Part shown: in pieces, positions 37,645 to 46,805 of the stretch
How positions within the stretch are numbered: the stretch's first letter is position 1
Layout: each line of letters starts with the position of its first letter
Source of the DNA: Stenotrophomonas maltophilia
Lineage (GTDB): Bacteria; Pseudomonadota; Gammaproteobacteria; Xanthomonadales; Xanthomonadaceae
DNA length: 64,000 nt
Direction of reading: 5' to 3'
Assembly (NCBI RefSeq): GCF_002138415.1
Contig: NZ_CP015612.1
Location: forward strand, 4,070,001-4,134,000
The notes under the pieces: model-generated
What the model was told of the DNA's origin: nothing
Databases searched by the model: none
Seen by the model: the letters and a program-made list of their open reading frames with translations, nothing else
Made by a program: the position numbers and the translations under genes

Positions 37645-38577
37645 ATGACTGAGTGGTACTACGCCGAAGGACAGCAACGCCAGGGCCCGCTGCCGGTCCA
37701 GGAGATCCGCCAGCGCTTCCAGCGCGGCCAACTGAACCTGGACACCCTGGTCTGGCGCGAAGGCATGGCGCAGTGGGCTGCGCTGCGCCAGGTGGTCGAC
37801 GAACTCGGACTGCAGACGCTGGCCGACGCCAGCACGGCCACCGGCAGCGGCGGCTTCGACCTGCGTGGCGACTATGCCGCCATCGACAACGGCAGCGCCC
37901 CCCTGCCGGGCACCGGCGCGCTCAGCAGCTCGCCCTACAGCGCCCCGGCAGCGGCCGGTGCCACTGGCCATGCCCAGCCGGTGATGGGTGGCGAAGTGGT
38001 CTACGCGGGCTTCTGGAAGCGCGTGGCCGCCTACATGATCGACTACTTCGTGCTGGTCATCCCCGGCAGCATCATCGGCGCCATCCTCGGCGTGGTGCTC
38101 GGCGCCAGCATGGGCGCGGTAGGCAGTGGCGAATCGACCATCGAAGTGGTCGCCCAGCTGTCCAGCGCGCTGATCAACTTCGCCATCGGCATGGCGTACT
38201 ACACCTGGTTCCATGCCTCGAAGGGCGGTGCCACGCTGGGCAAGATGGCGGTCGGCATCAAGGTCGTGCGCAGCAATGGCGAGCGCCTGACCAAGGCCCG
38301 CGCATTTGGTCGCTACTGGGCCATGCTGCTGAGCAGCTTCACCCTCGGCATCGGCTTCCTGATGGCGGCGTTCACCGAGCGCAAGCAGGGCCTGCACGAC
38401 ATGATCTGCGACACCCTGGTGGTTGATCGCTGGGCCTACACCGACCAGCCGCAGCTGCAGCGCCGGGAGCTGGGAACGGTCACCGTGCTGGTGCTGGTGC
38501 TGACCGGCCTGCTGTCGCTGGTGGGCCTGGCGCTGCTGGTATTCGCGGTCGGCTTCATCGCCAAGATGGCCTCCTGA
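37645..38577 (+). CDS. GYF_2-domain RDD-family membrane protein
   Basis: 310 residues. The N-terminal GYF_2 domain (WYYAEGQQRQGPLPVQEIRQ) is joined by a linker to an RDD domain (GFWKRVAAYMIDYFVLVIPG; KMAVGIKVVRSNGERL; RKQGLHDMICDTLVV) with about four helices, ending in one more hydrophobic helix. It lies 49 nt after its GYF_2 paralogue, probably in one transcript. RDD proteins are linked to transport or envelope stress; no substrate is apparent. Confidence 0.88.
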   Translation: MTEWYYAEGQQRQGPLPVQEIRQRFQRGQLNLDTLVWREGMAQWAALRQVVDELGLQTLADASTATGSGGFDLRGDYAAIDNGSAPLPGTGALSSSPYSAPAAAGATGHAQPVMGGEVVYAGFWKRVAAYMIDYFVLVIPGSIIGAILGVVLGASMGAVGSGESTIEVVAQLSSALINFAIGMAYYTWFHASKGGATLGKMAVGIKVVRSNGERLTKARAFGRYWAMLLSSFTLGIGFLMAAFTERKQGLHDMICDTLVVDRWAYTDQPQLQRRELGTVTVLVLVLTGLLSLVGLALLVFAVGFIAKMAS

Positions 38578-38647
38578 ACGGCCATCCTCACGCCTGGCTG
38601 CTTGACAGGGGCTGGCCGGGCGTGATTCCTCTAACAAGGTGAAACCT

Positions 38648-38680
38648 GAACGCCCGGCACATTCCCGGGCGTTCAGTTTA
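38648..38680 (+). terminator. Hairpin terminator before topA
   Basis: GAACGCCCGG, a 7-nt loop and CCGGGCGTTC form a 10-bp stem, then CAGTTTA. It separates the GYF_2 pair from topA. The T run is weak. Confidence 0.6.
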
Positions 38681-38770
38681 TGGATTTGCCCGTGGCCGCT
38701 TCACTAATGCGGCCGTTTGCTCCACCCTAGCGGCCCCTTCCCCACGGTTCGCCCCACAGACCCTGCTGCC

Positions 38771-41263
38771 ATGCCCAAGCACCTGCTCATCGTCGAATCG
38801 CCGGCCAAGGCCAAGACGATCAACAAATACCTCGGCAAGGACTACACGGTCCTGGCCTCGTATGGGCATGTGCGTGACCTGATTCCGAAGGAAGGCGCGG
38901 TCGACCCGGACAACGGGTTCGCCATGCACTACGACGTGATCGACAAGAACGAGAAGCACGTCGATGCGATCGCCAAGGCCGCCAAGGGCGCCGACGACAT
39001 CCTGCTGGCGACCGACCCGGATCGCGAGGGTGAAGCGATCAGCTGGCACATCGCCGAGATCCTGAAGGAACGCGGGCTGGTCAAGGACAAGCCGATGCAG
39101 CGCGTGGTGTTCACCGAGATCACCCCGCGCGCCATCAAGGAAGCGATCAGCCAGCCGCGCGCGATCGCCAGCGACCTGGTCGACGCCCAGCAGGCGCGCC
39201 GCGCGCTGGACTACCTGGTCGGTTTCAACCTGTCGCCGGTGCTGTGGCGCAAGGTCCAGCGCGGCCTGTCCGCCGGCCGCGTGCAGAGCCCGGCACTGCG
39301 CATGATCGTCGAGCGCGAGGAAGAGATCGAAGCCTTCATCGCCCGCGAGTACTGGTCGATCGCCGCCGAGTGCGCGCACCCGTCGCAGCACTTCAACGCC
39401 AAGCTGATCAAGCTGGACGGGCAGAAGTTCGAGCAGTTCACCATCACCGACGGCGACACCGCCGAGGCTGCCCGCCTGCGCATCCAGCAGGCCGCGCAGG
39501 GCTCGCTGCATGTCACCGACGTGGCCAGCAAGGAGCGCAAGCGCCGCCCGGCGCCGCCGTTCACTACCTCCACCCTGCAGCAGGAAGCCTCGCGCAAGCT
39601 CGGTTTCACCACCCGCAAGACCATGCAGGTGGCGCAGAAGCTGTATGAAGGCGTGGCCATCGGCGACGAAGGCACCGTCGGCCTGATCTCGTACATGCGT
39701 ACCGACTCGGTGAACCTGTCGCAGGACGCGCTGGCCGAGATCCGCGACGTGATCGCCCGCGACTACGGCATCGCCTCGCTGCCGGACCAGCCGAACACCT
39801 ACCAGACCAAGTCGAAGAACGCCCAGGAAGCGCACGAAGCGGTGCGCCCGACCTCGGCACTGCGCACACCTGCGCAGGTCGCGCGCTACCTGACCGATGA
39901 CGAGCGCAAGCTGTACGAGCTGATCTGGAAGCGTGCGGTGGCCTGCCAGATGATTCCGGCCACGCTCAACACCGTCAGCGTCGACCTGTCCGCCGGCAGC
40001 GAACACGTGTTCCGTGCCAGCGGCACCACCGTGGTGGTGCCCGGCTTCCTGGCCGTGTACGAAGAAGGCAAGGACAACAAGAGCGCCGAGGACGAGGACG
40101 AAGGCCGCAAGCTGCCGGCAATGAAGCCCGGCGACCGCGTGCCGCTGGAACGCATCCAGGCCGAACAGCATTTCACCCAGCCGCCGCCGCGCTACACCGA
40201 AGCGGCGCTGGTGAAGGCGCTGGAAGAGTACGGCATCGGCCGTCCCTCGACCTACGCCTCGATCATCCAGACCCTGCTGTTCCGCAAGTACGTGGAAATG
40301 GAAGGCCGCAGCTTCCGCCCGTCCGACGTTGGCCGTGCGGTGTCCAAGTTCCTGTCCAGCCACTTCACCCGGTACGTGGACTACGACTTCACCGCCAAGC
40401 TCGAAGACGAGCTCGACGCCGTCTCGCGTGGCGAAGAAGAGTGGATCCCGTTGATGGCCCGCTTCTGGGAGCCGTTCAAGGAGCTGGTGGAAGACAAGAA
40501 GGAATCGGTGGACCGTGCCGAGGCCAGTGGCGCGCGCGAGCTCGGCACCGACCCGAAGACCGGCAAGCCGGTCAGCGTGCGGCTGGGCCGCTTCGGGCCC
40601 TACGCGGCCATCGGCAGCACCGCCGAGGACGCCGAGGAGAAGCCCAAGTTCGCCTCGCTGCGCCCTGGGCAGTCGATGCACACCATCTCGCTGGAAGACG
40701 CGCTGGAACTGTTCCTGATGCCGCGCGCGCTGGGCGAGGACAACGGCGAGCCGGTCAGCGTCGGCATCGGTCGCTTCGGCCCGTTCGCCAAGCGTGGCAG
40801 CACCTATGCCTCGCTGAAGAAGGAAGACGACCCGTACACCATCGACCTGGCCCGCGCCGTGTTCCTGATCGAAGAGAAGGAAGAGATCGCGCGCAACCGG
40901 ATCATTAAGGAGTTCGACGGCAGCGACATCCAGGTGCTGAACGGCCGTTTCGGCCCGTATATCAGCGACGGCAAGATGAACGGCAAGATCCCCAAGGATC
41001 GCGAGCCGGCCTCGCTGACCCTGGCCGAAGTGCAGCAGCTGATGGAAGAAACCGGCAAGCCGGTGCGCAAGGGCTTCGGTGCCAAGAAGGCCGCTGCGAA
41101 GAAGGCACCGGCCAAGAAGGCGGCGGTGAAGAAAGAAGCCGCGCCGAAGAAGGCCGCTGCAAAGAAAGCGCCTGCCAAGAAGGCCCCGGCAAAGAAAGCG
41201 GTAAAGAAGGCCGCCGCGAAGAAGGCCCCGGCGAAGAAGGCTGTCAAGAAGACTGCGAAGTAG
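38771..41263 (+). CDS. topA: DNA topoisomerase I
   Basis: 830 residues. The toprim domain opens MPKHLLIVESPAKAKTINKY; LATDPDREGEAISWH holds the metal-binding DxD. The active-site Tyr, about residue 308, is in GLISYMRTDSVNLS. ARFWEPFKE and later repeats (GRFGPYAAIG, GRFGPFAKRG, GRFGPYISDG) form DNA-binding C-terminal domains. These replace the four-Cys zinc fingers of E. coli TopA, as no CxxC pairs are visible. A ~60-residue Lys/Ala/Pro tail (repeats of AKKAPAKK) is histone-H1-like. The TAG stop is part of a SMAG-type repeat. Confidence 0.97.
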   Translation: MPKHLLIVESPAKAKTINKYLGKDYTVLASYGHVRDLIPKEGAVDPDNGFAMHYDVIDKNEKHVDAIAKAAKGADDILLATDPDREGEAISWHIAEILKERGLVKDKPMQRVVFTEITPRAIKEAISQPRAIASDLVDAQQARRALDYLVGFNLSPVLWRKVQRGLSAGRVQSPALRMIVEREEEIEAFIAREYWSIAAECAHPSQHFNAKLIKLDGQKFEQFTITDGDTAEAARLRIQQAAQGSLHVTDVASKERKRRPAPPFTTSTLQQEASRKLGFTTRKTMQVAQKLYEGVAIGDEGTVGLISYMRTDSVNLSQDALAEIRDVIARDYGIASLPDQPNTYQTKSKNAQEAHEAVRPTSALRTPAQVARYLTDDERKLYELIWKRAVACQMIPATLNTVSVDLSAGSEHVFRASGTTVVVPGFLAVYEEGKDNKSAEDEDEGRKLPAMKPGDRVPLERIQAEQHFTQPPPRYTEAALVKALEEYGIGRPSTYASIIQTLLFRKYVEMEGRSFRPSDVGRAVSKFLSSHFTRYVDYDFTAKLEDELDAVSRGEEEWIPLMARFWEPFKELVEDKKESVDRAEASGARELGTDPKTGKPVSVRLGRFGPYAAIGSTAEDAEEKPKFASLRPGQSMHTISLEDALELFLMPRALGEDNGEPVSVGIGRFGPFAKRGSTYASLKKEDDPYTIDLARAVFLIEEKEEIARNRIIKEFDGSDIQVLNGRFGPYISDGKMNGKIPKDREPASLTLAEVQQLMEETGKPVRKGFGAKKAAAKKAPAKKAAVKKEAAPKKAAAKKAPAKKAPAKKAVKKAAAKKAPAKKAVKKTAK

Positions 41264-41282
41264 ATCCACGCCATGCGTGGAT
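41260..41282 (+). repeat. SMAG-type repeat (ATCCACGC variant) at the topA stop
   Basis: GTAG followed by ATCCACGCC, ATG and the complementary arm. The TAG of the GTAG tip is the topA stop codon. Confidence 0.75.
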
Positions 41283-41290
41283 GAGGGGTG

Positions 41291-41350
41291 TGCGGACCAA
41301 CGGTCCGCACCCACCACCAACGGTCCGCACCTACCGTCGGCACCCACCAC
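41291..41350. repeat. Short direct repeats CCAACGGTCCGCACC
   Basis: Two exact copies of this 15-mer (41297-41311 and 41317-41331) are followed by a decayed third. The first is preceded by TGCGGA, so it forms a hairpin with TCCGCA. It lies between topA and tsaC. Confidence 0.6.
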
Positions 41351-41405
41351 CCCTTCTGCACGCGGCAGGGGGATAATGAAGGCCCACGCCGGGCCGGTCG
41401 CCGCC

Positions 41406-41966
41406 ATGAAAGAACTCACCCTGGACTCTGCTGTCGCCACGCTCCGCGCGGGCGGCGTGATCGCCTACCCCACCGAAGCGGTCTGGGGCCTGGGCTGTGA
41501 TCCGTCGCACGAGGCAGCGGTGCACATGGTGCTGCGGCTGAAGCAGCGCCCGATCGAGAAGGGCATGATCCTGGTCGCCGCCGAACTGTCGCAGCTGGAG
41601 GGCTGGGTGCGCCTGCAGGCGCTGCCCGACGCCCGCCAACGCGCCGTGCTGGCCAGCTGGCCCGGTGCCAACACCTGGATCCTGCCCGCTGGCCCGCGCG
41701 CGCAGCCCTGGGTCACCGGCGAGCACAGCGGCATCGCCGTGCGCATCAGCGCGCACCCGCTGGTGGCCGAACTCTGCCGCGCCTGGGGCGGCCCGCTGGT
41801 CTCCACCAGCGCCAACCTGGCCGGTGAGCCGCCGGCCCGCAGCCGCGAAGAACTGGACCCGCGCCTGCTGCGCCTGCTCGACGGCATCCTCGATGGACAG
41901 ACCGGCGGCCTGGCCCAGCCCACTCCGATCCGCGATGCGCTCAGCGGCAACGTACTGCGTTCCTGA
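41406..41966 (+). CDS. tsaC: Threonylcarbamoyl-AMP synthase (YrdC/TsaC family)
   Basis: 186 residues, right for TsaC. GGVIAYPTEAVWGLGCDP and the KxR motif KQRPIEKGMILVAAE form the ATP/threonine pocket; LVSTSANLAGEPPARS closes it. It makes the precursor for t6A37 of ANN-reading tRNAs, including the tRNA-Ile in this window. Start 41406 is chosen to match family length. Confidence 0.95.
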   Translation: MKELTLDSAVATLRAGGVIAYPTEAVWGLGCDPSHEAAVHMVLRLKQRPIEKGMILVAAELSQLEGWVRLQALPDARQRAVLASWPGANTWILPAGPRAQPWVTGEHSGIAVRISAHPLVAELCRAWGGPLVSTSANLAGEPPARSREELDPRLLRLLDGILDGQTGGLAQPTPIRDALSGNVLRS

Positions 41967-42009
41967 GCCGGCGATTGCGCTGCTGCGGACAATCACGCAC
42001 CCTGCCGAC

Positions 42010-42693
42010 ATGACCCTGCTGCGCGCCACCTTCAGCCTGTGCCTGCTGCTGCCGTGGACGGCGCCCGCCGCCGGAGCCGAGGACGTGCGGGTGTACCGCT
42101 GCGTTGCCAGCAATGGCGCCGTTGCCCTGCAGGACACGCCCTGCAACAGCGGCCGCCAGCAGGTGCGCGACCTGCAGCGCCCGCGCGATCCCGCTCCACG
42201 GGTGGTGCGCAGTGATGCCACGTCTCCGCCGCCCAGCGAAACCCCGGTCATCCGCGAGCGTGAAGTCCGCCACGTCTACATCCAGCCGCCGCAGCCGATG
42301 TACGAGTGCGTGAGCGACGACGGCCAGCGCTATACCAGCGACAACAACGAGGGCAATCCGCGCTGGGTGCCGTTGTGGACCAGCGTCTGGCTGCCACACG
42401 GTCATCGTGGTCCGGCCTACCCCGGACCACGCCCGGCCATCGGCACGCCGATCGGCGAAGGCGCAGGTTATCGTCCCCCTTCGATCGGCATGGGCGTGCA
42501 GGTTCCGGCCGGCAGCGTGCTGGTCCGCGACAGCTGCCATGCGTTGCCGCCGCAGGAAGTCTGCGCGCGCCTGCGCGACCGGCGCTGGGAACTGGACCGG
42601 CGCTACAACAGCGCGCTGCAGAGCGAACGCACCGCCATCAGCAACGAACAGCGCGGCATCGATGCGCGCCTGTCGCGCGATTGCGAACGCTGA
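42010..42693 (+). CDS. Exported DUF4124-domain protein
   Basis: 227 residues. A signal peptide (LLRATFSLCLLLPWTAPAAG) is followed by a DUF4124 segment: VYRCVASNGAVALQDTPC is its 'Y-C...G...Q..PC' pattern, with a second YECVSDDGQRYTSD later. The C terminus is charged and helical. Likely periplasmic. The next gene encodes a related protein. Confidence 0.83.
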   Translation: MTLLRATFSLCLLLPWTAPAAGAEDVRVYRCVASNGAVALQDTPCNSGRQQVRDLQRPRDPAPRVVRSDATSPPPSETPVIREREVRHVYIQPPQPMYECVSDDGQRYTSDNNEGNPRWVPLWTSVWLPHGHRGPAYPGPRPAIGTPIGEGAGYRPPSIGMGVQVPAGSVLVRDSCHALPPQEVCARLRDRRWELDRRYNSALQSERTAISNEQRGIDARLSRDCER

Positions 42694-42728
42694 GCGCAGC
42701 ACGCCATCGCAGCCTGTACGCTGTACGC

Positions 42729-43475
42729 ATGAACCGAGTGATCTGGCTGCTCCTGGCGCTGCTGCCTGGAAGCACATTGGCCGAAGAGGGCGTGATCTAC
42801 CGCTGTACCTCCAGCAGCAGTGACGTCCCTACCCTGCAGCGCACGCCGTGCCCCACCGGCAGCAAGCAGCAGGTGCTGCGCATACCCGACCCGGCCAACA
42901 CACAGCCGGCCGCCGCTGCACCGGTGGCCGCCGAACCTGCACCCGCCCCCGTCGAAACACCCGCGCCGGTGCCGGCCGGACCGGCCGTCGGCCCTACGGC
43001 CCCAGCGAAACCACGACGCGCGGACGAAGGGCGCACGATCATGGAAGCAGGCATGGTCGAACACGAAGGAGACGACCAGATCCTCGACAGCGCGACGCTG
43101 CGCCGCGATGCCGAGGCCCGCGCCGCCGCAGGTGACGGCCCTCCGAAGCCGCCGCTTCCTCCGATCTTCCAGTGCACCGACAGCCAGGGCGGTGGCTACC
43201 TGTACGAATACGAGGCCGCGCCCGGCCGCTGCGAGCTGATGACGGTACAGGGCCTGGGCGGAGTGACGCCGGTGAATGCCGCAAGCTGTGAAGTGGTGCG
43301 CGACCACTGCGAGGCGCTTCCCGAAGCGCAGCGCTGCGGTGGTTGGCAGCAGCGCTTCCGCGATGCCCGCGGCCGTGAGCGCTTTGCCGCACCGGAGAAC
43401 CGCGATACCGCGCGCGGTGAACGCGAGCGGCTGCAGGGCGTGCTGGAGGCCAGCAACTGCCCGGTGCCGGGGTGA
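42729..43475 (+). CDS. Exported DUF4124-domain protein, paralogue of the preceding gene
   Basis: 248 residues. Signal peptide NRVIWLLLALLPGSTLA, then VIYRCTSSSSDVPTLQRTPC, again the DUF4124 pattern. A Pro/Ala linker (~60-100) leads to a second Cys-containing block (IFQCTDSQGGGYLYEYEA). It lies 35 nt after its paralogue; the pair probably arose by tandem duplication. Function unknown. Confidence 0.82.
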   Translation: MNRVIWLLLALLPGSTLAEEGVIYRCTSSSSDVPTLQRTPCPTGSKQQVLRIPDPANTQPAAAAPVAAEPAPAPVETPAPVPAGPAVGPTAPAKPRRADEGRTIMEAGMVEHEGDDQILDSATLRRDAEARAAAGDGPPKPPLPPIFQCTDSQGGGYLYEYEAAPGRCELMTVQGLGGVTPVNAASCEVVRDHCEALPEAQRCGGWQQRFRDARGRERFAAPENRDTARGERERLQGVLEASNCPVPG

Positions 43476-43493
43476 CACCCACCGGTAGTGCCG

Positions 43494-43558
43494 GCCGCTG
43501 GCCGGCAACTGCAATCATCTGAAGATCCCGTGGTTGCCGGCCAGCGGCCGGCACTACC
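43494..43558. repeat. SMAG-type repeat, inverted dimer
   Basis: Two GTAGTGCCGGCCGCTGG units face each other with about 20 bp between them, in the gap between convergent genes. The dimer is built like the one at 24643-24710. Confidence 0.85.
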
Positions 43559-43567
43559 ACCGCATGA

Positions 43568-44344
43568 TCAGAACCCGTAGCGCAGGAAACCACCATCCAC
43601 CGCGATGCACTCGCCGGTGACATAGCTGGCCGCCGGCAGGCACAGGAAGCCAACGGCCGCAGCCACTTCCTCCGGCTCGCCGATGCGGCGCATCGGCGTG
43701 CGGTTGACCACTTCCTCGTAATAATCCGGGTCCGACAACGGGCCGGACGTGCGCCGCGTGCGGATGTACCACGGCGCCACCGCGTTGACCCGGATGCCAT
43801 CCTCGGCCCACTCGACGGCCAGGTTGCGGGTCATCTGGTGCATCGCCGCCTTGGTCATGCCGTAGACCACGCCACTGCGCACGTGGGTCAGGCCGGACAC
43901 GCTGCCGACATTGACGATCGACGACGACGCGTGGCGGGCCAGAAGCGGATGCGCGTAGCGGGACAGCTCGAATGCCGAGAACAGGTTGGTCTCGAAGATC
44001 TTCCGCCATTCGTCCTCGGAATACTCCGTGGCCGCCTTGGTGACGTTGCCGCCGGCGTTGTTGACCAGGATGTGCAGGCCATCGCTGTGGTCCTCCACCC
44101 AGTCCAGGATCTGGCGGCGGTCCTCGTCGTCGGAAACATCGGCGGCCAGCGCGTGCACCTGCATCTGCGGATACACATCCAGCAGTTCGTCGCGTGCGGT
44201 CTCGAGCATGTCGATATCGCGGCCGACGATCATCAGGTCGGCGCCGAGCCCCGCCAGTTCATGCGCGATGGCCAGACCGATGCCGGCGCTGGCGCCGGTG
44301 ATCAGGGCCGTCTGGCCGTCCAGGCGCCACCGTTGCTGGGTCAT
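43568..44344 (-). CDS. Short-chain dehydrogenase/reductase
   Basis: 258 residues. Rossmann site TGASAGIGLAIAHEL, NNAGGN, and the catalytic Ser (NVGSVSG) with YGMTK. It ends SYVTGECIAVDGGFLRYGF. It resembles tropinone-reductase-like SDRs that are NADPH-dependent (basic residue after strand 2: VGRD). Substrate unknown. Single gene. Confidence 0.9.
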   Translation of the reverse strand: MTQQRWRLDGQTALITGASAGIGLAIAHELAGLGADLMIVGRDIDMLETARDELLDVYPQMQVHALAADVSDDEDRRQILDWVEDHSDGLHILVNNAGGNVTKAATEYSEDEWRKIFETNLFSAFELSRYAHPLLARHASSSIVNVGSVSGLTHVRSGVVYGMTKAAMHQMTRNLAVEWAEDGIRVNAVAPWYIRTRRTSGPLSDPDYYEEVVNRTPMRRIGEPEEVAAAVGFLCLPAASYVTGECIAVDGGFLRYGF

Positions 44345-44455
44345 GTGTCCTCCGGGGCCGTGCCCACTGCATTTGGATGCCGCAAGGATACGCGCTCACG
44401 GCGGCGCCCTGCCGAAGGTGCGAGACTGCCCGTACGCCCACCGCGGAGAGCCGCC

Positions 44456-44668
44456 ATGCGCATGCTGATCCTGTCCTCGCCCCTACTGGCCACCGTGCTG
44501 CTGGCGGGCTGCCAGCGCCCACCGGCGCCGAACCCGGAGAAGCCACCGGTGCCACGAGCGATGTCGCGTGCGATCAACGAACCACTGGACCGCGCCAAGG
44601 GCGTGCAGAAAACCGTGGACGATGCCGCCGCGCGTGAGCGCAAGGCCGAGGCCGACGCGACGCAATGA
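44456..44668 (+). CDS. Small putative lipoprotein
   Basis: 70 residues. A lipoprotein signal with lipobox LLAGC, then a short Pro-rich and helical charged tail (DRAKGVQKTVDDAAARERKA). It may be anchored in the outer membrane like Lpp-type helices, but is too short to assign. Function unknown. Confidence 0.7.
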   Translation: MRMLILSSPLLATVLLAGCQRPPAPNPEKPPVPRAMSRAINEPLDRAKGVQKTVDDAAARERKAEADATQ

Positions 44669-44673
44669 CCGAT

Positions 44674-44712
44674 GGGGTCAGAGCCCTTTGCTCTGCAAAG
44701 GGATCCGACCCC
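44674..44712. repeat. GGGGTC...GACCCC palindromic repeat, single unit
   Basis: GGGGTCAGAGCCCTTTG, loop and CAAAGGGATCCGACCCC. It is the same family as the units at 52577, 55605 and, inside a gene, 61266. Confidence 0.8.
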
Positions 44713-44766
44713 ATGAACGAAAACGCCCGGCCAAGGCCGGGCGTTGTCATTCGTTACCGTTGCCGG

Positions 44767-46689
44767 TCAGAACCCGCAGAAGCAGTACGCCAGCGCCTTC
44801 ACCGGCGTGCCGTTGCCCTTCTCGCGGGCCGCGTTCTCGACAAAGCGCAGCTGCGTATCCACTTCCGGCATCGTGCGCGCCAGCACCATCCGCGCCATGC
44901 CCGAGTCGGACAGCATCCAGGCACCGGCACGGCTGCCGGCGAAACCGCTGACGAACTGCGCGAACGGCGTTGCCGCCTTCTCGATGTAGCGCACGCGATA
45001 GGCATCGGCCTTGCCCAGCTTGGCGCGGCTGGCGGCATCGGCCACGGCATCCTTCAAGCCACCGAAGGCATCGACCAGGCCACGTTCCTTTGCCTGCGCA
45101 CCGCTCCACACGCGGCCACGGGCCACTTCGTCGACGGCCTCGACCGGCTTCTTGCGGGCGTCGGCGACGCGACCGGTGAAGTCGGCGTAACCCTTGTTGA
45201 TCACCGACTGGATGACCTGGCCCACAGCCGGATCCATCGGGCGGGTGACATCGAACGCCCCGGCGAAACGGGTGGTGCCGACACCATCGGTGTGCACGCC
45301 GATCTTGTCCAGCGCGCGGCTGAAGTTCGGCACCATGCCAAAGATGCCGATCGAACCGGTGATGGTCGATGGATCGGCATAGATGCGATCGGCGTTCATG
45401 CTGATCCAGTAGCCACCGGAGGCGGCCAGGTCACCCATCGACACCACCACCGGCTTGCCGGCGGCCTGCAGGGCCACCACCTCGCGGCGGATCTGCTCGG
45501 AGGCGAACACTTCACCGCCCGGCGAATCCACGCGCAGCACCACGGCCTTCACGTTCTCGTCGTCGCGCGCGGCACGCAGCAGCGCCGAGGTCGACTCGCC
45601 ACCGATGCGGCCGGCCGGCAGGTCGCCGCCACTGATCTCGCCTTCGGCCACCACCACCGCCACCTGCGGGCGCGAGTCCACCGGGTTGCGGCGCGCATCG
45701 AGCTGGCCCAGGTAGGTCCCGAAGTCGACGTTGCGGAAACCACCGTCGGCATCGTCGTCAGCCACGCCGCGCTCGATCATCAGATCCTCGAATTCCTCGC
45801 GGGTCTTCAGCGACGTCACCAGCTTCTGCTGCAGGGCGAACTTGGCCAGGTCGCCACCGGCAGCGGCAATGCCTTCCGGCAGCGTGTCGATGCCGGCAGC
45901 CAGCTGTGCCGGATCCAGGCGGCGGGCCTTGGCGATGTCGCCCAGGTAACGCTGCCACACGTCGTTCATCCAGAACAGGTCGGCTTCCTTGGACGCCGGC
46001 GAGGCGGCGTCGAGCACGTACGGCTCGGCCGCGGACTTGTACTCGCCCACCTTGAACAGGTGCACGTCCACGCCCAGCTTGTCCTGCAGGCCGGTGCGGA
46101 AATACTGGCGGTAGCGGCCCAGGCCCTCGAGCACGACCGAACCCATCGGGTCCAGGTAGACCTCGTCGGCCTGTGCGGCCAGCAGGTACTGCGACTGGCC
46201 CATGCTCTCGCTGTAGGCCACCAGCTGCTTGCCGGACGCACGCAGGTCCTGCAGCGCGGTGGCCACTTCACGCAGCGAGGCGAAGCCCGACGGCTGCAGC
46301 TTGTCCAGCTCCAGCACCACGCGCTCGATCTTCTTGTCGTCCTTGGCCGACTCGATCACCCGCAGCAGGTCACGCAGCTGGATCTCTTCGGCGCCGTTGT
46401 CACCCACCGCCTTGGCCAGCGCGCGGCTGACCGGATCGGCACTGAACTGCTCGACCAGGCGGCCTTCCGGTGCGATCACCAGAGTGGTGCGGTCCTGCAG
46501 CGATTTGCTGGCACCGGCGCCCATGCCGGCAGCGATGACGAACATCACCAGCAGCAGGAACAGCAGGCCGAAGAACACCAGGTTGAGGATCAACCGGCGG
46601 GTGAAGTTCATGACGTCCCACAGCCCGATGAAGAAACTGGCGACGGGATTGCGACGCGCCGGGGGCAGCGGGGGCACGGGTTGATTCAT
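44767..46689 (-). CDS. sppA: Signal peptide peptidase SppA, long form
   Basis: 640 residues, two-domain type like E. coli. It has an N-terminal membrane anchor (NLVFFGLLFLLLVMFVIAAG). The catalytic Lys is in VGEYKSAAEPY (about K218) and the Ser in SMGDLAASGGYWI (about S424), matching the E. coli dyad. It degrades leftover signal peptides at the inner membrane, active site in the periplasm. ATG 46689 has GGAG 6 nt upstream. Confidence 0.95.
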   Translation of the reverse strand: MNQPVPPLPPARRNPVASFFIGLWDVMNFTRRLILNLVFFGLLFLLLVMFVIAAGMGAGASKSLQDRTTLVIAPEGRLVEQFSADPVSRALAKAVGDNGAEEIQLRDLLRVIESAKDDKKIERVVLELDKLQPSGFASLREVATALQDLRASGKQLVAYSESMGQSQYLLAAQADEVYLDPMGSVVLEGLGRYRQYFRTGLQDKLGVDVHLFKVGEYKSAAEPYVLDAASPASKEADLFWMNDVWQRYLGDIAKARRLDPAQLAAGIDTLPEGIAAAGGDLAKFALQQKLVTSLKTREEFEDLMIERGVADDDADGGFRNVDFGTYLGQLDARRNPVDSRPQVAVVVAEGEISGGDLPAGRIGGESTSALLRAARDDENVKAVVLRVDSPGGEVFASEQIRREVVALQAAGKPVVVSMGDLAASGGYWISMNADRIYADPSTITGSIGIFGMVPNFSRALDKIGVHTDGVGTTRFAGAFDVTRPMDPAVGQVIQSVINKGYADFTGRVADARKKPVEAVDEVARGRVWSGAQAKERGLVDAFGGLKDAVADAASRAKLGKADAYRVRYIEKAATPFAQFVSGFAGSRAGAWMLSDSGMARMVLARTMPEVDTQLRFVENAAREKGNGTPVKALAYCFCGF

Positions 46690-46805
46690 GGAACGCTCCG
46701 GATGGCTTCTTGCCGTGGTGCCAGCATAGCCGGTGCCGCGTGATGCGGCATCGGACACAAGTCAGGGGATCGCCCGCCACGGGTGATCGCGGCGGGCGGG
46801 GCGGA

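Noticed and set aside
41080..41260. Tandem DNA repeat or separate gene at the topA 3' end
   Set aside because: It is the Lys/Ala-rich coding tail of TopA, with repeated AAGAAGGC-type codons.
38678..41440. A 920-codon open frame antisense to topA
   Set aside because: High GC removes stop codons on the opposite strand; the product is low-complexity and TopA is unmistakable on the plus strand.
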